Part shown: one piece after another, positions 17,533-26,469 of the stretch
How the letters are laid out: each line of letters starts with the position of its first letter
Numbering within the stretch: the stretch's first letter is position 1
Assembly: GCA_005889495.1 (NCBI GenBank)
Contig: VBHA01000083.1
Span: 1-49,839 of the forward strand
Length of the DNA: 49,839 nucleotides
From: Chloroflexota bacterium
GTDB taxonomy: Bacteria > Chloroflexota > Dormibacteria > Dormibacterales > Dormibacteraceae
Direction of reading: 5' to 3'
Program-made: the position numbers and the translations under genes
Notes under the pieces: model-generated
The model's input: only the letters and a program-made list of their open reading frames with translations
Told to the model about the DNA's origin: nothing
The model's database searches: none

Positions 17533-17973
17533 TTGGAGCGAAAGCCTGATTCGGAGCTGACCCCCAGACCACCGGTCGCGATCAGAGTCCTGATCGCCGA
17601 GTCCGACAGCGCCCTGGCCGAGCTGTATAAGGCGGCCCTGGATGCCAATGGCCTGGAGGTCGATGTCGTGGCCGACGCGGGGTCGGTCATGCAGCGCTTT
17701 GAGCACGCGCCACCGACTGTCCTGTTGGTCGACAACCTTCCGGACGCGGATCCCGTCACGATCGTCGAGCGGGTGCGGTCGTTGGACGCGGCCAGGGATC
17801 TCGTGATCGTCGTCATGCTCGACTCCATGGACCGGCTGGACGTGCAGCGTCTGAAGAACATCGACGTCCAGGCGTGGCTCAGCAAGACCCGCACGACCCG
17901 CGAGAAGCTCTCGGAGACCGTGATGCAGCTCGTGGCCGGCCGCACAAGAACGCCGAGTCGGGACCAGGTGTGA
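17533..17973 (+). CDS. Stand-alone receiver-domain protein
   Basis: RVLIAESDSALAELY...TVLLVDNLPDADPVTI...VQAWLSKTRTT gives the receiver Asp and Lys pattern with no output domain. Confidence 0.78.
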   Translation: MERKPDSELTPRPPVAIRVLIAESDSALAELYKAALDANGLEVDVVADAGSVMQRFEHAPPTVLLVDNLPDADPVTIVERVRSLDAARDLVIVVMLDSMDRLDVQRLKNIDVQAWLSKTRTTREKLSETVMQLVAGRTRTPSRDQV

Positions 17974-17977
17974 ACTG

Positions 17978-17997
17978 GCCGGGACGCGTGTCCCGGC
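17978..17997. terminator. Perfect hairpin/palindrome GCCGGGAC-GCGT-GTCCCGGC (terminator-like, or DosR-box-like operator)
   Basis: 8-bp arms and a 4-nt loop, 5 bp after the receiver gene stop. No T tract, so a regulatory-site reading is also possible. Confidence 0.5.
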
Positions 17998-18127
17998 ACC
18001 CGTGACAGCGCCGATCAGTCATGGGCCGTTGGCGGCACGGCCTTCCACACCGGTCCATTGGCGCTCAGCGCCAGGCTCCATAGCATGAACCCATGCGGTC
18101 GACCCTCCGACTCGCGGACGCCTGCTC

Positions 18128-18655
18128 TTGATCGCATCCGACGTCGAGCTCGGCAAGGACGTCGTCGTCTTCCACCCCGAGCTGGTGAACCTCTACGGCT
18201 GCAAGATCGGAGCCGAGTCCAAGATCGCCGCGTTTGTCGAGATCCAGCGCGGAGCTGTGCTTGGCCGCAGGGTCAAGGTCGAAGCGTTCGTCTTCATACC
18301 GACAGGGGTCACGATCGAAGACGGCGTCTTCATCGGACCGCATGTCTGCTTCTCCAACGACCGCTATCCGTCGTCGGTCGATGATTCGGGAGCCCTGCTC
18401 GGGTCAGGCGACTGGGAGGTGACGCCGACCTTCGTGCGCAAGCGCGCCAGCATCGGCGCGAACGCCACCATCGTCTGCGGCGTGACCATCGGCGAAGGCG
18501 CCATGGTCGGCGCGGGCGCGACTGTCACCCACGATGTCCCGCCGGATTCCCTGGTGGTCGGCAACCCGGCGCGGCTGGTCGGGCCGCGCCCGAAATGGTG
18601 GAGCCGGCCGCCAGTCAGGTCGCGAAAGCGGAGGTTGAACGCAGTTGAGCATTGA
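18128..18655 (+). CDS. Left-handed beta-helix (hexapeptide repeat) sugar N-acetyltransferase
   Basis: Hexapeptide pattern IGAESKIAAFVEIQRGAVLGRRVKVEAFVFIPTGVTIEDGVFIGPHVCFSNDRYP...GEGAMVGAGATVTHDVPPDSLVVGNPARLVG. Confidence 0.92.
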   Translation: MIASDVELGKDVVVFHPELVNLYGCKIGAESKIAAFVEIQRGAVLGRRVKVEAFVFIPTGVTIEDGVFIGPHVCFSNDRYPSSVDDSGALLGSGDWEVTPTFVRKRASIGANATIVCGVTIGEGAMVGAGATVTHDVPPDSLVVGNPARLVGPRPKWWSRPPVRSRKRRLNAVEH

Positions 18656-19856
18656 TCTTCCTTCGGCACGAAAGAGGACGCGCGTGGTCGCCGAGCGCAA
18701 AGCCCGGCCGGCGTCTGCCCCGGTGGAGACGACGAGCGCTTACAGCCTGTTCCGGGACCTGCAGCGTGCCAGGAAGTCCAGCTCCACAGTCGGAGTCGGC
18801 GTCGTCGGATACGGCTACTGGGGCCCGAACCTCGTCCGCAACTTCGCGGAGTGCGGCGCGGCCACCCTCGTCGCCGTCAGTGACCTCAGCGTCGAACGCC
18901 TGACCGAAGTCCATGCCCGATATCCCCACGTCAAGGTGACGACGGACTGCGGCGACCTGATCGCCGATCCCGCGGTGGACGCCGTCATCATCGCCACGCC
19001 GGTGTCATCGCACTACGAGCTCGCGATGCGTGCCCTCCGCGCGGGCAAGCACGTGATGGTCACCAAGCCGATCACGGCCGAGGCTGCGCAGGCGATGGAG
19101 CTGATCGACGAGGCCGAGCAGCGCGGCCTGGTCCTGATGGTCGACCACACCTTCGTCTACACGGGCGCGGTGCAGACGATCAAGCAGGTGGTCGAGAGCG
19201 GAAACCTCGGCGAGCTGTACTACTACGACTCGGTCCGCGTCAACCTCGGCCTCTTCCAGAAGGACGTGAACGTGCTCTGGGACCTGGCCGTGCACGACCT
19301 CTCGATCATGGACTACGTGCTCGGGCAGCAGCCGGTGGCGGTCGCGGCGACCGGGTCGGCGCACATCCCCGGGCACCAGGTCAACCTCGCCTACCTGACG
19401 TGTTACCTCGACGGCAGGTTGATCACTCACCACCACGTCAACTGGCTCGCCCCGCTGAAAGTCCGCCGCACGCTCATCGGCGGCGCCAGGCAGATGATCG
19501 TCTACGACGACCTGGAGCCGAGCGAAAAGGTCAAGGTCTACGACAAGGGGATCACGGTCGCGGGCGACACCCAGGGCGCCAGGGAAACCCTGATCGGATA
19601 CCGCACCGGCGACATGTGGGCGCCCCATGTGAGCCTGGCCGAAGGGCTGCGCGCGGAGGCGGAGCATTTCCTGGAGTGCATCGTGCACAGGCGCCAGCCG
19701 CTGACGGACGGTCACTGCGGGCTGCGGTTGACCCGGATCCTCGAGGCGGCGGCCAGGTCGCTGGCGAAGATGGGTGAGCCGGTTGCCCTGGACAGAGACG
19801 GTTCGACCTCGACAAGGCCGGCGGCGAGGCTCAGCCTGATGCCGAAAAGCGCCTGA
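18645..19856 (+). CDS. Gfo/Idh/MocA-family NAD(P)-dependent oxidoreductase
   Basis: Rossmann VGVGVVGYGYWGPNLVRNF, SHYELAMRALRAGKHVMVTKPIT (catalytic Lys retained), DHTFVYTGAVQTIKQ. Confidence 0.92.
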   Translation: MSIDLPSARKRTRVVAERKARPASAPVETTSAYSLFRDLQRARKSSSTVGVGVVGYGYWGPNLVRNFAECGAATLVAVSDLSVERLTEVHARYPHVKVTTDCGDLIADPAVDAVIIATPVSSHYELAMRALRAGKHVMVTKPITAEAAQAMELIDEAEQRGLVLMVDHTFVYTGAVQTIKQVVESGNLGELYYYDSVRVNLGLFQKDVNVLWDLAVHDLSIMDYVLGQQPVAVAATGSAHIPGHQVNLAYLTCYLDGRLITHHHVNWLAPLKVRRTLIGGARQMIVYDDLEPSEKVKVYDKGITVAGDTQGARETLIGYRTGDMWAPHVSLAEGLRAEAEHFLECIVHRRQPLTDGHCGLRLTRILEAAARSLAKMGEPVALDRDGSTSTRPAARLSLMPKSA

Positions 19857-21042
19857 GGGGAGCTCTCCCCACACGCGGGACCGCACGAGAGAGCAGCCGC
19901 CGGACGGCAACCGCAAGGTCGCCCGCCGCGGGCAGAGGATCGCGCAGGTCGAGCACCGAGAACACGAGCTCGCCGCCCAGTGACCTGACGTAGTCGAGGG
20001 GCGACAGCCCTCCACCACGGATCGACTGCATGCCCGCGGGCAGGTCGGTCAGCAGGCGGACCCAGCGCGGTCCGTAGCGTGGGTGGACGCGGCCTGGGTG
20101 CCGGCCGAGCGCGTACCCATACTGCATCCAGGGCAGGTCGAGCCCGCACGCGATGCAGAGGGTGTGCCACCCGAACGGCCGGGGGTTGACGTCGAGCAGG
20201 AGGGGCGCGGCGTCCCGCCGGTCCTCGATGAACTCCACCTCGACCATGCCCGTGGTTCCTAGCCGCCCGAGCAGCCTGCGCGCGAGCTCGAGCAGGTGCG
20301 GCACCTCGACCGCCTCGACGAAGCTGCTGCTCAGCCCGTAGTCGATCGGAAACTGGCGCGTGCGGCGGGCGGTCATCGCGGACACGATGCGGCCCCCTTC
20401 GCAGAACCCGGCGATCGAATACTGCGATCCCCCGCCCACGACCCTCTGGACCATGATCTGCTCGGGGGGCACGACCGCCGACAGGCGCCGATAGCCCTCG
20501 ACCAGGCCTTCGACATCGGCCGCGGGCACAGCCTTGCGCCCGGTGGCGTACTGCATGTCGATTGAGGTGGCCGGTTTGAGGATGGCCGGGAACTCGATGT
20601 CCATCTCGCGCAGGTCGGTCTCGGCACCGGGGTACCACGTCTTGGGGTGACGAACGCCCGCGCCCTCTGCCACCACGTGCAGCAGCTTCTTGTCGTGAGC
20701 CCACTTGAGGATGCCCCAGGGCTGGGTGGTGAGCCGATAAGCGCGCGAGAGGGATTCGCAGTCTCGGGACACGAGCTCGAGGGTTTCGTCCTGGCATGGG
20801 ATCAAGACCCAACCGTCCAGGCCCTCGCGTCGGGCCAGGTCGCACAGGTAGGTCAGAAACGATGGCCCGCGCATCTGGCCGTGCCACCTGAAGCGCCGGG
20901 ACACATAGCGCGAGAACCAGGCCGACCGCGGCAGGTTGTCCACCACCGCCACTGGCACGCCTCGCCGGCCGAGGCTGCGCGCCACGCCCAGGGCCTTGAA
21001 ATCGCTCCCGAGGAGCAGGGCGCCCGGGGATCGAGGCGACAC
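19831..21042 (-). CDS. ATP-grasp family ligase (carboxylate-amine ligase-like)
   Basis: LLLGSDFKALGVARSLGRRGVPVAVVDN preATP-grasp fold, AILKPATSIDMQYATG, VEVEFIEDRRDAAPLLLDVNPRPFGWHTL. Confidence 0.87.
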   Translation of the reverse strand: MSPRSPGALLLGSDFKALGVARSLGRRGVPVAVVDNLPRSAWFSRYVSRRFRWHGQMRGPSFLTYLCDLARREGLDGWVLIPCQDETLELVSRDCESLSRAYRLTTQPWGILKWAHDKKLLHVVAEGAGVRHPKTWYPGAETDLREMDIEFPAILKPATSIDMQYATGRKAVPAADVEGLVEGYRRLSAVVPPEQIMVQRVVGGGSQYSIAGFCEGGRIVSAMTARRTRQFPIDYGLSSSFVEAVEVPHLLELARRLLGRLGTTGMVEVEFIEDRRDAAPLLLDVNPRPFGWHTLCIACGLDLPWMQYGYALGRHPGRVHPRYGPRWVRLLTDLPAGMQSIRGGGLSPLDYVRSLGGELVFSVLDLRDPLPAAGDLAVAVRRLLSRAVPRVGRAPLRRFSASG

Positions 21043-21049
21043 GCCGCGC

Positions 21050-22222
21050 CTAGTTCAGCTCGCCGAGGCGCCGCGAGACCTGCTGCGCGGCGACCCGCGC
21101 CCCCGCCACGAACCGGCAGATGGGACCGAAGGTCCGTCCCGCGAGGCCGCCGACGAAGTGCAGGCCTGGCACCGACGATTCGAACCACTGGTTCAGGACG
21201 GGAAACCCGTCAGCCTCCCGCACGCGCTTCCGCAGCTCGTCATCCAGGAACGGGACCTTGCGCACGTCGGGCCGGTAGCCGGTGCCCAACAAAAGGTGAT
21301 CGACCTCCCGGACCGTGCCGTCGCTCAGCCTCAGCCGCAGCGCTCGACCGGTGGGATGCGCCTCTGTTACCTCGACCCCTTCGGTGACCGGGATTCTGCC
21401 GTCGACGCGCGGCCGCAGCCACTGCGCCCCGGCCGGGCGGGTGGAGCGCACCTCGATCTTCCGCCTGATGTCGACCGGCATCCGGCTCATCAGCAGCGGC
21501 GCGGCACAGATCCAGTTCAAGCCTGGGGGGCCGACGTCGGTGGGTGGGTACAGCAGCCTGCTGATCGGTCCTCCACGCGCGTACAGGACGCGCTTGATCC
21601 AGATCACCGACCGGCGGGAGATGATCTCGACGTCGGCGCCCTCTTCGGCCAGCATCGCCGCCGTCTCCAGGGCGCTCTGGCCCGCGCCCACCACCGCCAC
21701 CCTGCATCCGCGGAACCGGGAGAAGGAGGCGTGGTCGCCCGTGTGGCTCGCCAGGGAACCTGGCAGGCTGCGCGCGAACTCGGGAAGGTACGCGAACTCG
21801 CGAATGCCCGTCGCGAGCACGACCGTGCCCGCCTCCAGGACCCGGCCGTCTTCGAGCTCCAGGCGAAACCTGCCGCGGTCCGCGAGACCCAGCCGGATGA
21901 CCTTGGTCGGATCGACGTCGGGTACTGCCTGGCGCTGGAACCACCGGCCGTAGTCGACGAACATCTCCAGGGGGATCGGCTCCCGGCCGCGGGAGGAGGC
22001 GTCGCAGTAGCGGTCGAGGGTGAAGCGGCCATCCGGGTCGGCCAGGCTCGAGGCGCTCCACACCGACTTCAAGAACATCGGGGCTGGCATCGCGCGCCAG
22101 GACTCCATCGGTTCGCCCAGGACGACCGGCGGCAACCGCCGGAGGTGCGCGGCGACAGAGAGCCCGTACGGGCCGGCGCCGATCACCGCGACTGTCTTGC
22201 TCGGCCTCTCGCTGGCCATCAT
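21050..22222 (-). CDS. FAD/NAD(P)-binding oxidoreductase (flavin monooxygenase-like)
   Basis: TVAVIGAGPYGLSVAAHL, second dinucleotide fold VAVVGAGQSALETAAMLAEEGADVEII, VVLATGIREFAYLP. Confidence 0.88.
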   Translation of the reverse strand: MMASERPSKTVAVIGAGPYGLSVAAHLRRLPPVVLGEPMESWRAMPAPMFLKSVWSASSLADPDGRFTLDRYCDASSRGREPIPLEMFVDYGRWFQRQAVPDVDPTKVIRLGLADRGRFRLELEDGRVLEAGTVVLATGIREFAYLPEFARSLPGSLASHTGDHASFSRFRGCRVAVVGAGQSALETAAMLAEEGADVEIISRRSVIWIKRVLYARGGPISRLLYPPTDVGPPGLNWICAAPLLMSRMPVDIRRKIEVRSTRPAGAQWLRPRVDGRIPVTEGVEVTEAHPTGRALRLRLSDGTVREVDHLLLGTGYRPDVRKVPFLDDELRKRVREADGFPVLNQWFESSVPGLHFVGGLAGRTFGPICRFVAGARVAAQQVSRRLGELN

Positions 22223-22407
22223 TCGATTCGCAAGGCCAAAGCTAAGTGAGCCGCTCCGCGGCGTACATGGGCGCTGACGCCCAGGCCCGGCCTTAGCGCC
22301 CACGCCGAGTGTCCGCACAGCAGCGCGTGTGGGACTTCGCGCCCGGCCGCGGGCCGCCCGCCCATTCATTCGCCGCCGCCAGGCGGCTAGCGTCAACCGC
22401 AGAGATC

Positions 22408-23433
22408 ATGCCCGAGCTCGTCGTATGCCGGCCAGACGATCCGGAGTGGCTCCGGGTCGTGCGCGAGAGCCCGGCCGCCACCGCCTTTCACCATCCCGCA
22501 TGGATCGCGGCCGTCAGCGAGACCTACGGCTACCCGGCGTTCGTGCTCGGGTGGCGCACCTCGGCATCACGTCTGGCCGGCGGCCTCCCGGTCGTCCAGG
22601 TTTCGAACCCGCTTGGCGGCCGCAAGCTGGTCTCGCTGCCTTTCACCGACCACTGCCCGCCGGTATTCGAGGACGGCATGGTTCCGCCTGATTTCGTGGA
22701 TGCCGTGCTGCGCTGGCGGACGGACCGGGGCGGGCCGAGACTCGAGGTCCGCGCCCCGCTGGACGGCGGCGGCGCCCAGCCCCTGGTCGTCGGCACCCGG
22801 CAGGTGGTGGCGCTGGATCCGGACTCGGACGCCCTCTTCCGCCGCCTGCACCGCAACCGGATTCAGAAACGGGTCCGCAGGGCACGCGAACTTGGAGTCG
22901 ATGTGACGCTCAGCCGCTCGCGGGATGAGCTGGAGACGTTCTATCGCCTGCACTGCGAGACACGCCGCCGGCAGGGAGTGCCGGTGCAGCCACGCCGGTT
23001 CATCGAGCGGCTGTGGGAGCGGCTCGTCGAGCCGGGCCTCGGCTTTGTGCTCACCGCCCGCCTCGGCGAGCTCGCAGTCGCCACGGCGCTGTTCCTGGTC
23101 TGGAACCGCGGCTTGATCTACAAGTACGGAGCCTCGGACAGCTCGCGGTGGAACCTCGGGGCGAACTTCCTGGTCCACTGGACGGCCATCGAATGGGGCT
23201 GCGGCAACGGGTGCCGGACCTACGACCTCGGCCGCACCGACGCCGGTCACGAGAGCCTGAGGGCGTTCAAGGCGGCGTGGGGTGGGGACGAGCTGCCGCT
23301 GGTCTACACCCACATCGGGCGCCAGGCGTCTCGGCTCGGCGGCACACCCTCGAGCCTCGCCGGGGTCATCAGGCATTCGCCCACGGTGGTGTGCCGCGCC
23401 CTGGGCGAGCTGCTCTACCGGTACGCGGCGTGA
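22408..23433 (+). CDS. FemAB/BioF2-like GNAT acyltransferase
   Basis: FHHPAWIAAVSETYGYPAFVLGWR at the N-terminus and LHCETRRRQGVPVQPRRFIERLWE...ATALFLVWNRGLIYKYGASDSSRWNLGANFLVHWTAIEWGCGNGCRTYDLGRT. Confidence 0.85.
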   Translation: MPELVVCRPDDPEWLRVVRESPAATAFHHPAWIAAVSETYGYPAFVLGWRTSASRLAGGLPVVQVSNPLGGRKLVSLPFTDHCPPVFEDGMVPPDFVDAVLRWRTDRGGPRLEVRAPLDGGGAQPLVVGTRQVVALDPDSDALFRRLHRNRIQKRVRRARELGVDVTLSRSRDELETFYRLHCETRRRQGVPVQPRRFIERLWERLVEPGLGFVLTARLGELAVATALFLVWNRGLIYKYGASDSSRWNLGANFLVHWTAIEWGCGNGCRTYDLGRTDAGHESLRAFKAAWGGDELPLVYTHIGRQASRLGGTPSSLAGVIRHSPTVVCRALGELLYRYAA

Positions 23434-23523
23434 GCCAGTAGGCCGGAAAAGCGCCCGCGGGGCGAATGTCCCATTGCCGCCGGCGCCCGGTGGCCGGAAA
23501 CTCGAAATGAACGTGAAGAACGT

Positions 23524-24762
23524 GTGAAGGCCGACCTCTACGAGCAGAACACTCCCGCGCACCTGTGGCGCGTGCTCCCTGGTTCGACGCCGCCCGAGGA
23601 CGTGTGGGCCGCCTCCATCGCCGAGGCTGCGCATGTCCTTCCCGCCGCCGCCCGCGCTCATGGCGACGACATGCGCGCGCTGCTGGCGATGACCCTGGGT
23701 GAAGGCCGATTCGGAGCTCGCCACTGGGAGCCGAGCGCGGCCCAACGGGTCTACTACGCCATCAAGCCGGCGGTTCCCCGGCGACTGAGCCGGATGCTGA
23801 AGCGGGCCTATGGAGAGCGCCGCGCCGCGTCTCTGGAGCTGCATTGGCCGGTCGAGCGGCGCTATGTGCGCTTCCAGTTCGAGGTCGTGAGAAATCTCCT
23901 CCGGCACATGAACCGATCGAGCCTTCCGTTCGTCAACTTCTGGCCGGACGGCAGACGCTACGCCTTCGTCCTGACGCACGATGTCGAGACCGGCGACGGC
24001 CAGCGCTTCGTGCCCGCGGTGGCCGACCTGGAGGCCGCTCTTGGGTTTCGCTCGTCCTTCAACTTCGTCCCGGAGCGTTATCGCCTCGACCGCGGCCTGA
24101 TGGACGAGCTCCGAGCTCGCGGGTTCGAGGTCGGCGTGCACGGGCTCCGGCACGACGGGAAGCTCTTCTTCGACCGGCAGGAGTTCATGCGACAGGCAGA
24201 GCGGATCAACGGCTACATCCACGAATTCGGCGCCGCCGGCTTTCGCGCCCCGCTCACGCAGCGACATCCGGAGTGGATGCAGGTACTGGACATCGAGTAC
24301 GACAGCTCGTTCTTCGACACCGACCCGTACGAGCCGATCACCGGGGGAACAATGAGCGTTTGGCCCTATCGGCTCGGTCACTTCATCGAGCTGCCGTACA
24401 CGTTGGCCCAGGACCACACGCTGACGGTGATCCTGGGCGAGTCCACGCCGCGGCTCTGGTTCACGAAGCTGGACTTTCTCCGCGAAGTGCATGGGATGGC
24501 GCTTCTATGCACGCATCCGGACTATCTGCAGAGCCGCAGGACGTGGCGGATCTACAACGAGTTTCTCCGCGCGATGAGCGGGCGCACCGACCACTACCAC
24601 GCCCTGCCCAGGGAGGTCGCGCGCTGGTGGCGGGCACGCTCGGAGGCCGATGGGCTCCAGGACCTGCCCGGGGGCACGCTCGGTGAGATCGTCGGTGTCG
24701 ACGGGGACATGCCGGCGATCGCCGGCGCAATGCCCGCGGCCCGCCCGAACATGACCGCGTGA
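23524..24762 (+). CDS. Polysaccharide deacetylase (NodB)-like protein
   Basis: YAFVLTHDVETGDG, FRSSFNFVPERYRLD, GFEVGVHGLRHDGKLFFD, GAAGFRAPLTQRHPEWM: NodB-fold Asp and His motifs. Confidence 0.85.
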   Translation: MKADLYEQNTPAHLWRVLPGSTPPEDVWAASIAEAAHVLPAAARAHGDDMRALLAMTLGEGRFGARHWEPSAAQRVYYAIKPAVPRRLSRMLKRAYGERRAASLELHWPVERRYVRFQFEVVRNLLRHMNRSSLPFVNFWPDGRRYAFVLTHDVETGDGQRFVPAVADLEAALGFRSSFNFVPERYRLDRGLMDELRARGFEVGVHGLRHDGKLFFDRQEFMRQAERINGYIHEFGAAGFRAPLTQRHPEWMQVLDIEYDSSFFDTDPYEPITGGTMSVWPYRLGHFIELPYTLAQDHTLTVILGESTPRLWFTKLDFLREVHGMALLCTHPDYLQSRRTWRIYNEFLRAMSGRTDHYHALPREVARWWRARSEADGLQDLPGGTLGEIVGVDGDMPAIAGAMPAARPNMTA

Positions 24763-25658
24763 TGCGCGCGCACGCCGTCGGTGAGCTGGCCGGCGAGGAG
24801 CGCGACAGCCAGGCGCTCGACCGCGGAGACCTGTACCGCTACGCGCTGCGCGTCGGCCTGCACCTGGTGTCGGCCGGCCGCGTCAAGCGCGGTCTCCGCT
24901 ACCTGGTCCAGCCGCTGCACTACTGGCGCGGTCTCGAGTACACGCTGGTGTGGAACGAGGGAGGATTCGGGCCAGACGACCGCGTCCTGGACGTCGGCAG
25001 CCCCAAGCTGCTGGCCCTCTACCTCGCCGAGAAGGTCGGTCCCGAGATCATCGCGACCGACATCGATCCTTACTTCATCGATGAGTACACGTTCCTGCGC
25101 GGCGTCCGCGGGGTGCCGGAGGCGAACCTGCGGTTCGAGGTCCAGGACGGGCGCCGCTTGAGCTTCCGATCCGAAACCTTCAACAAGGTATTCGCGGTGT
25201 CAGTGGTGGAGCACATCCCGGACGGCGGGGATTCCGAATGCATGCGTGAGATCGGCCGGGTCCTCGAGCCTGGGGGCATGTGCCTGCTCACCGTGCCGTT
25301 CTGGCCGGCCTCGAAGGATGAGTATCGGGACCCCGGCTCCTTCTACTGGGCCGGCTCGTCGGCGAAGCGGTCGGACGGGCGGGTGTTTTTCCAACGCCGG
25401 TACAGCGAGGAAGACCTGGTGACACGGTTGATCGAGCCGTCCGGGCTTGCGGTGCGCAAGCTCGAATACGTCGGCGAGCGCTTCCTCGTCGGATCCCAGC
25501 GGGAGCTAAGCGATTTCCTGGTGCCGCCGACAGGGCCGGTGCACCCGCTGGTCGCGCGTTTCTTTCACACCGGCCCGGCAAGCTCGCCCCGGCAGCTGAG
25601 CAAACCGCTGTGTGCCTTCGTCTGCCTGACCAAGCCGCGCCGCGGCGCTACTTCGTGA
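24759..25658 (+). CDS. SAM-dependent methyltransferase
   Basis: DDRVLDVGSPKLLALYLAEKVGPEIIATDID, KVFAVSVVEHIPDGGDSECMREIGRVLEPGGMCLLTVPF. Confidence 0.85.
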   Translation: MMRAHAVGELAGEERDSQALDRGDLYRYALRVGLHLVSAGRVKRGLRYLVQPLHYWRGLEYTLVWNEGGFGPDDRVLDVGSPKLLALYLAEKVGPEIIATDIDPYFIDEYTFLRGVRGVPEANLRFEVQDGRRLSFRSETFNKVFAVSVVEHIPDGGDSECMREIGRVLEPGGMCLLTVPFWPASKDEYRDPGSFYWAGSSAKRSDGRVFFQRRYSEEDLVTRLIEPSGLAVRKLEYVGERFLVGSQRELSDFLVPPTGPVHPLVARFFHTGPASSPRQLSKPLCAFVCLTKPRRGATS

Positions 25659-26469
25659 AGACGCTGATGACGTCCCGATGCCGGCGGACGTTGAACCTGC
25701 CGCCGGGGCCCCAGGAGTCGAACTGAGCGCACGGCGTCAGGCCGTGCTTGCGCAGCATCTCGGCGAACATCGCCGCCGTCATCCCGCTGCGCCAGCCCGC
25801 TTCGGCTTCGAAGTGCTCATGCCCGTCACGGGCGTGGTGAATCACCGCCCGCCCGCCCTTGCGCATCACGCGATGGATCTCGCCGAGATACGAGTCGATG
25901 TCCGGCGGTGCGATGTGGACGAAGACGTCGAACGACCACACGCCGTCGATGCTGTCAGAGGCGAGCGCGGCCAGCGTGCGTCCGTCGTTGACGTGGAACT
26001 CGATGTTGGGTGCGTCCGCGAACCGCTCCTGGCAGACCTCGATGCAGCGGTCGGACAGGTCGACCACCACCAGATGCGCGGCCATCTCCAGCAAGGGCTC
26101 GGTCCAGCGTCCAGCGCCCGGTCCGATCTCCAGGACTGTCGTTCCGGGTGCGAGCTGGACGCGCATCACCTCGTCGATGAGTGACTGCTTCCATTCCTCG
26201 GAGTGCGTCCACTCCTCGCCGCCCCGCGACCAGTCCCACTCGTCCCAGACCCGGTAGTTGTTCTCGACGCTGTTGCGCCCGCTGAGGGAGTGCTGCCGTT
26301 CCAGGCGCACCATTCCCTGGTACACGGCGTGGTTGGCTCGCGTCAGCACGCCGAAGAGCGCCGCGTAGGCGCTCCAGCGCAGCCCGTTCGCGGAAACGTA
26401 CCGGGTCATCCTCGAGATCCGTCCACGCTGCAGGGTCCGCTGCGAGCCACCCCTGGCGGACGAGGTCAC
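25648..26469 (-). CDS. SAM-dependent methyltransferase
   Basis: GTTVLEIGPGAGRWTEPLLEMAAHLVVVDLSDRCIEVCQERF, GVWSFDVFVHIAPPDIDSYLGEIHRVMRKGGRAVIHH. Confidence 0.9.
   Translation of the reverse strand: MTSSARGGSQRTLQRGRISRMTRYVSANGLRWSAYAALFGVLTRANHAVYQGMVRLERQHSLSGRNSVENNYRVWDEWDWSRGGEEWTHSEEWKQSLIDEVMRVQLAPGTTVLEIGPGAGRWTEPLLEMAAHLVVVDLSDRCIEVCQERFADAPNIEFHVNDGRTLAALASDSIDGVWSFDVFVHIAPPDIDSYLGEIHRVMRKGGRAVIHHARDGHEHFEAEAGWRSGMTAAMFAEMLRKHGLTPCAQFDSWGPGGRFNVRRHRDVISVFTK

Noticed and set aside
22567-24492. 641-aa minus-strand ORF
   Set aside because: Antisense to the FemAB-like and NodB-like genes, whose motifs are clear; composition looks like a shadow frame.
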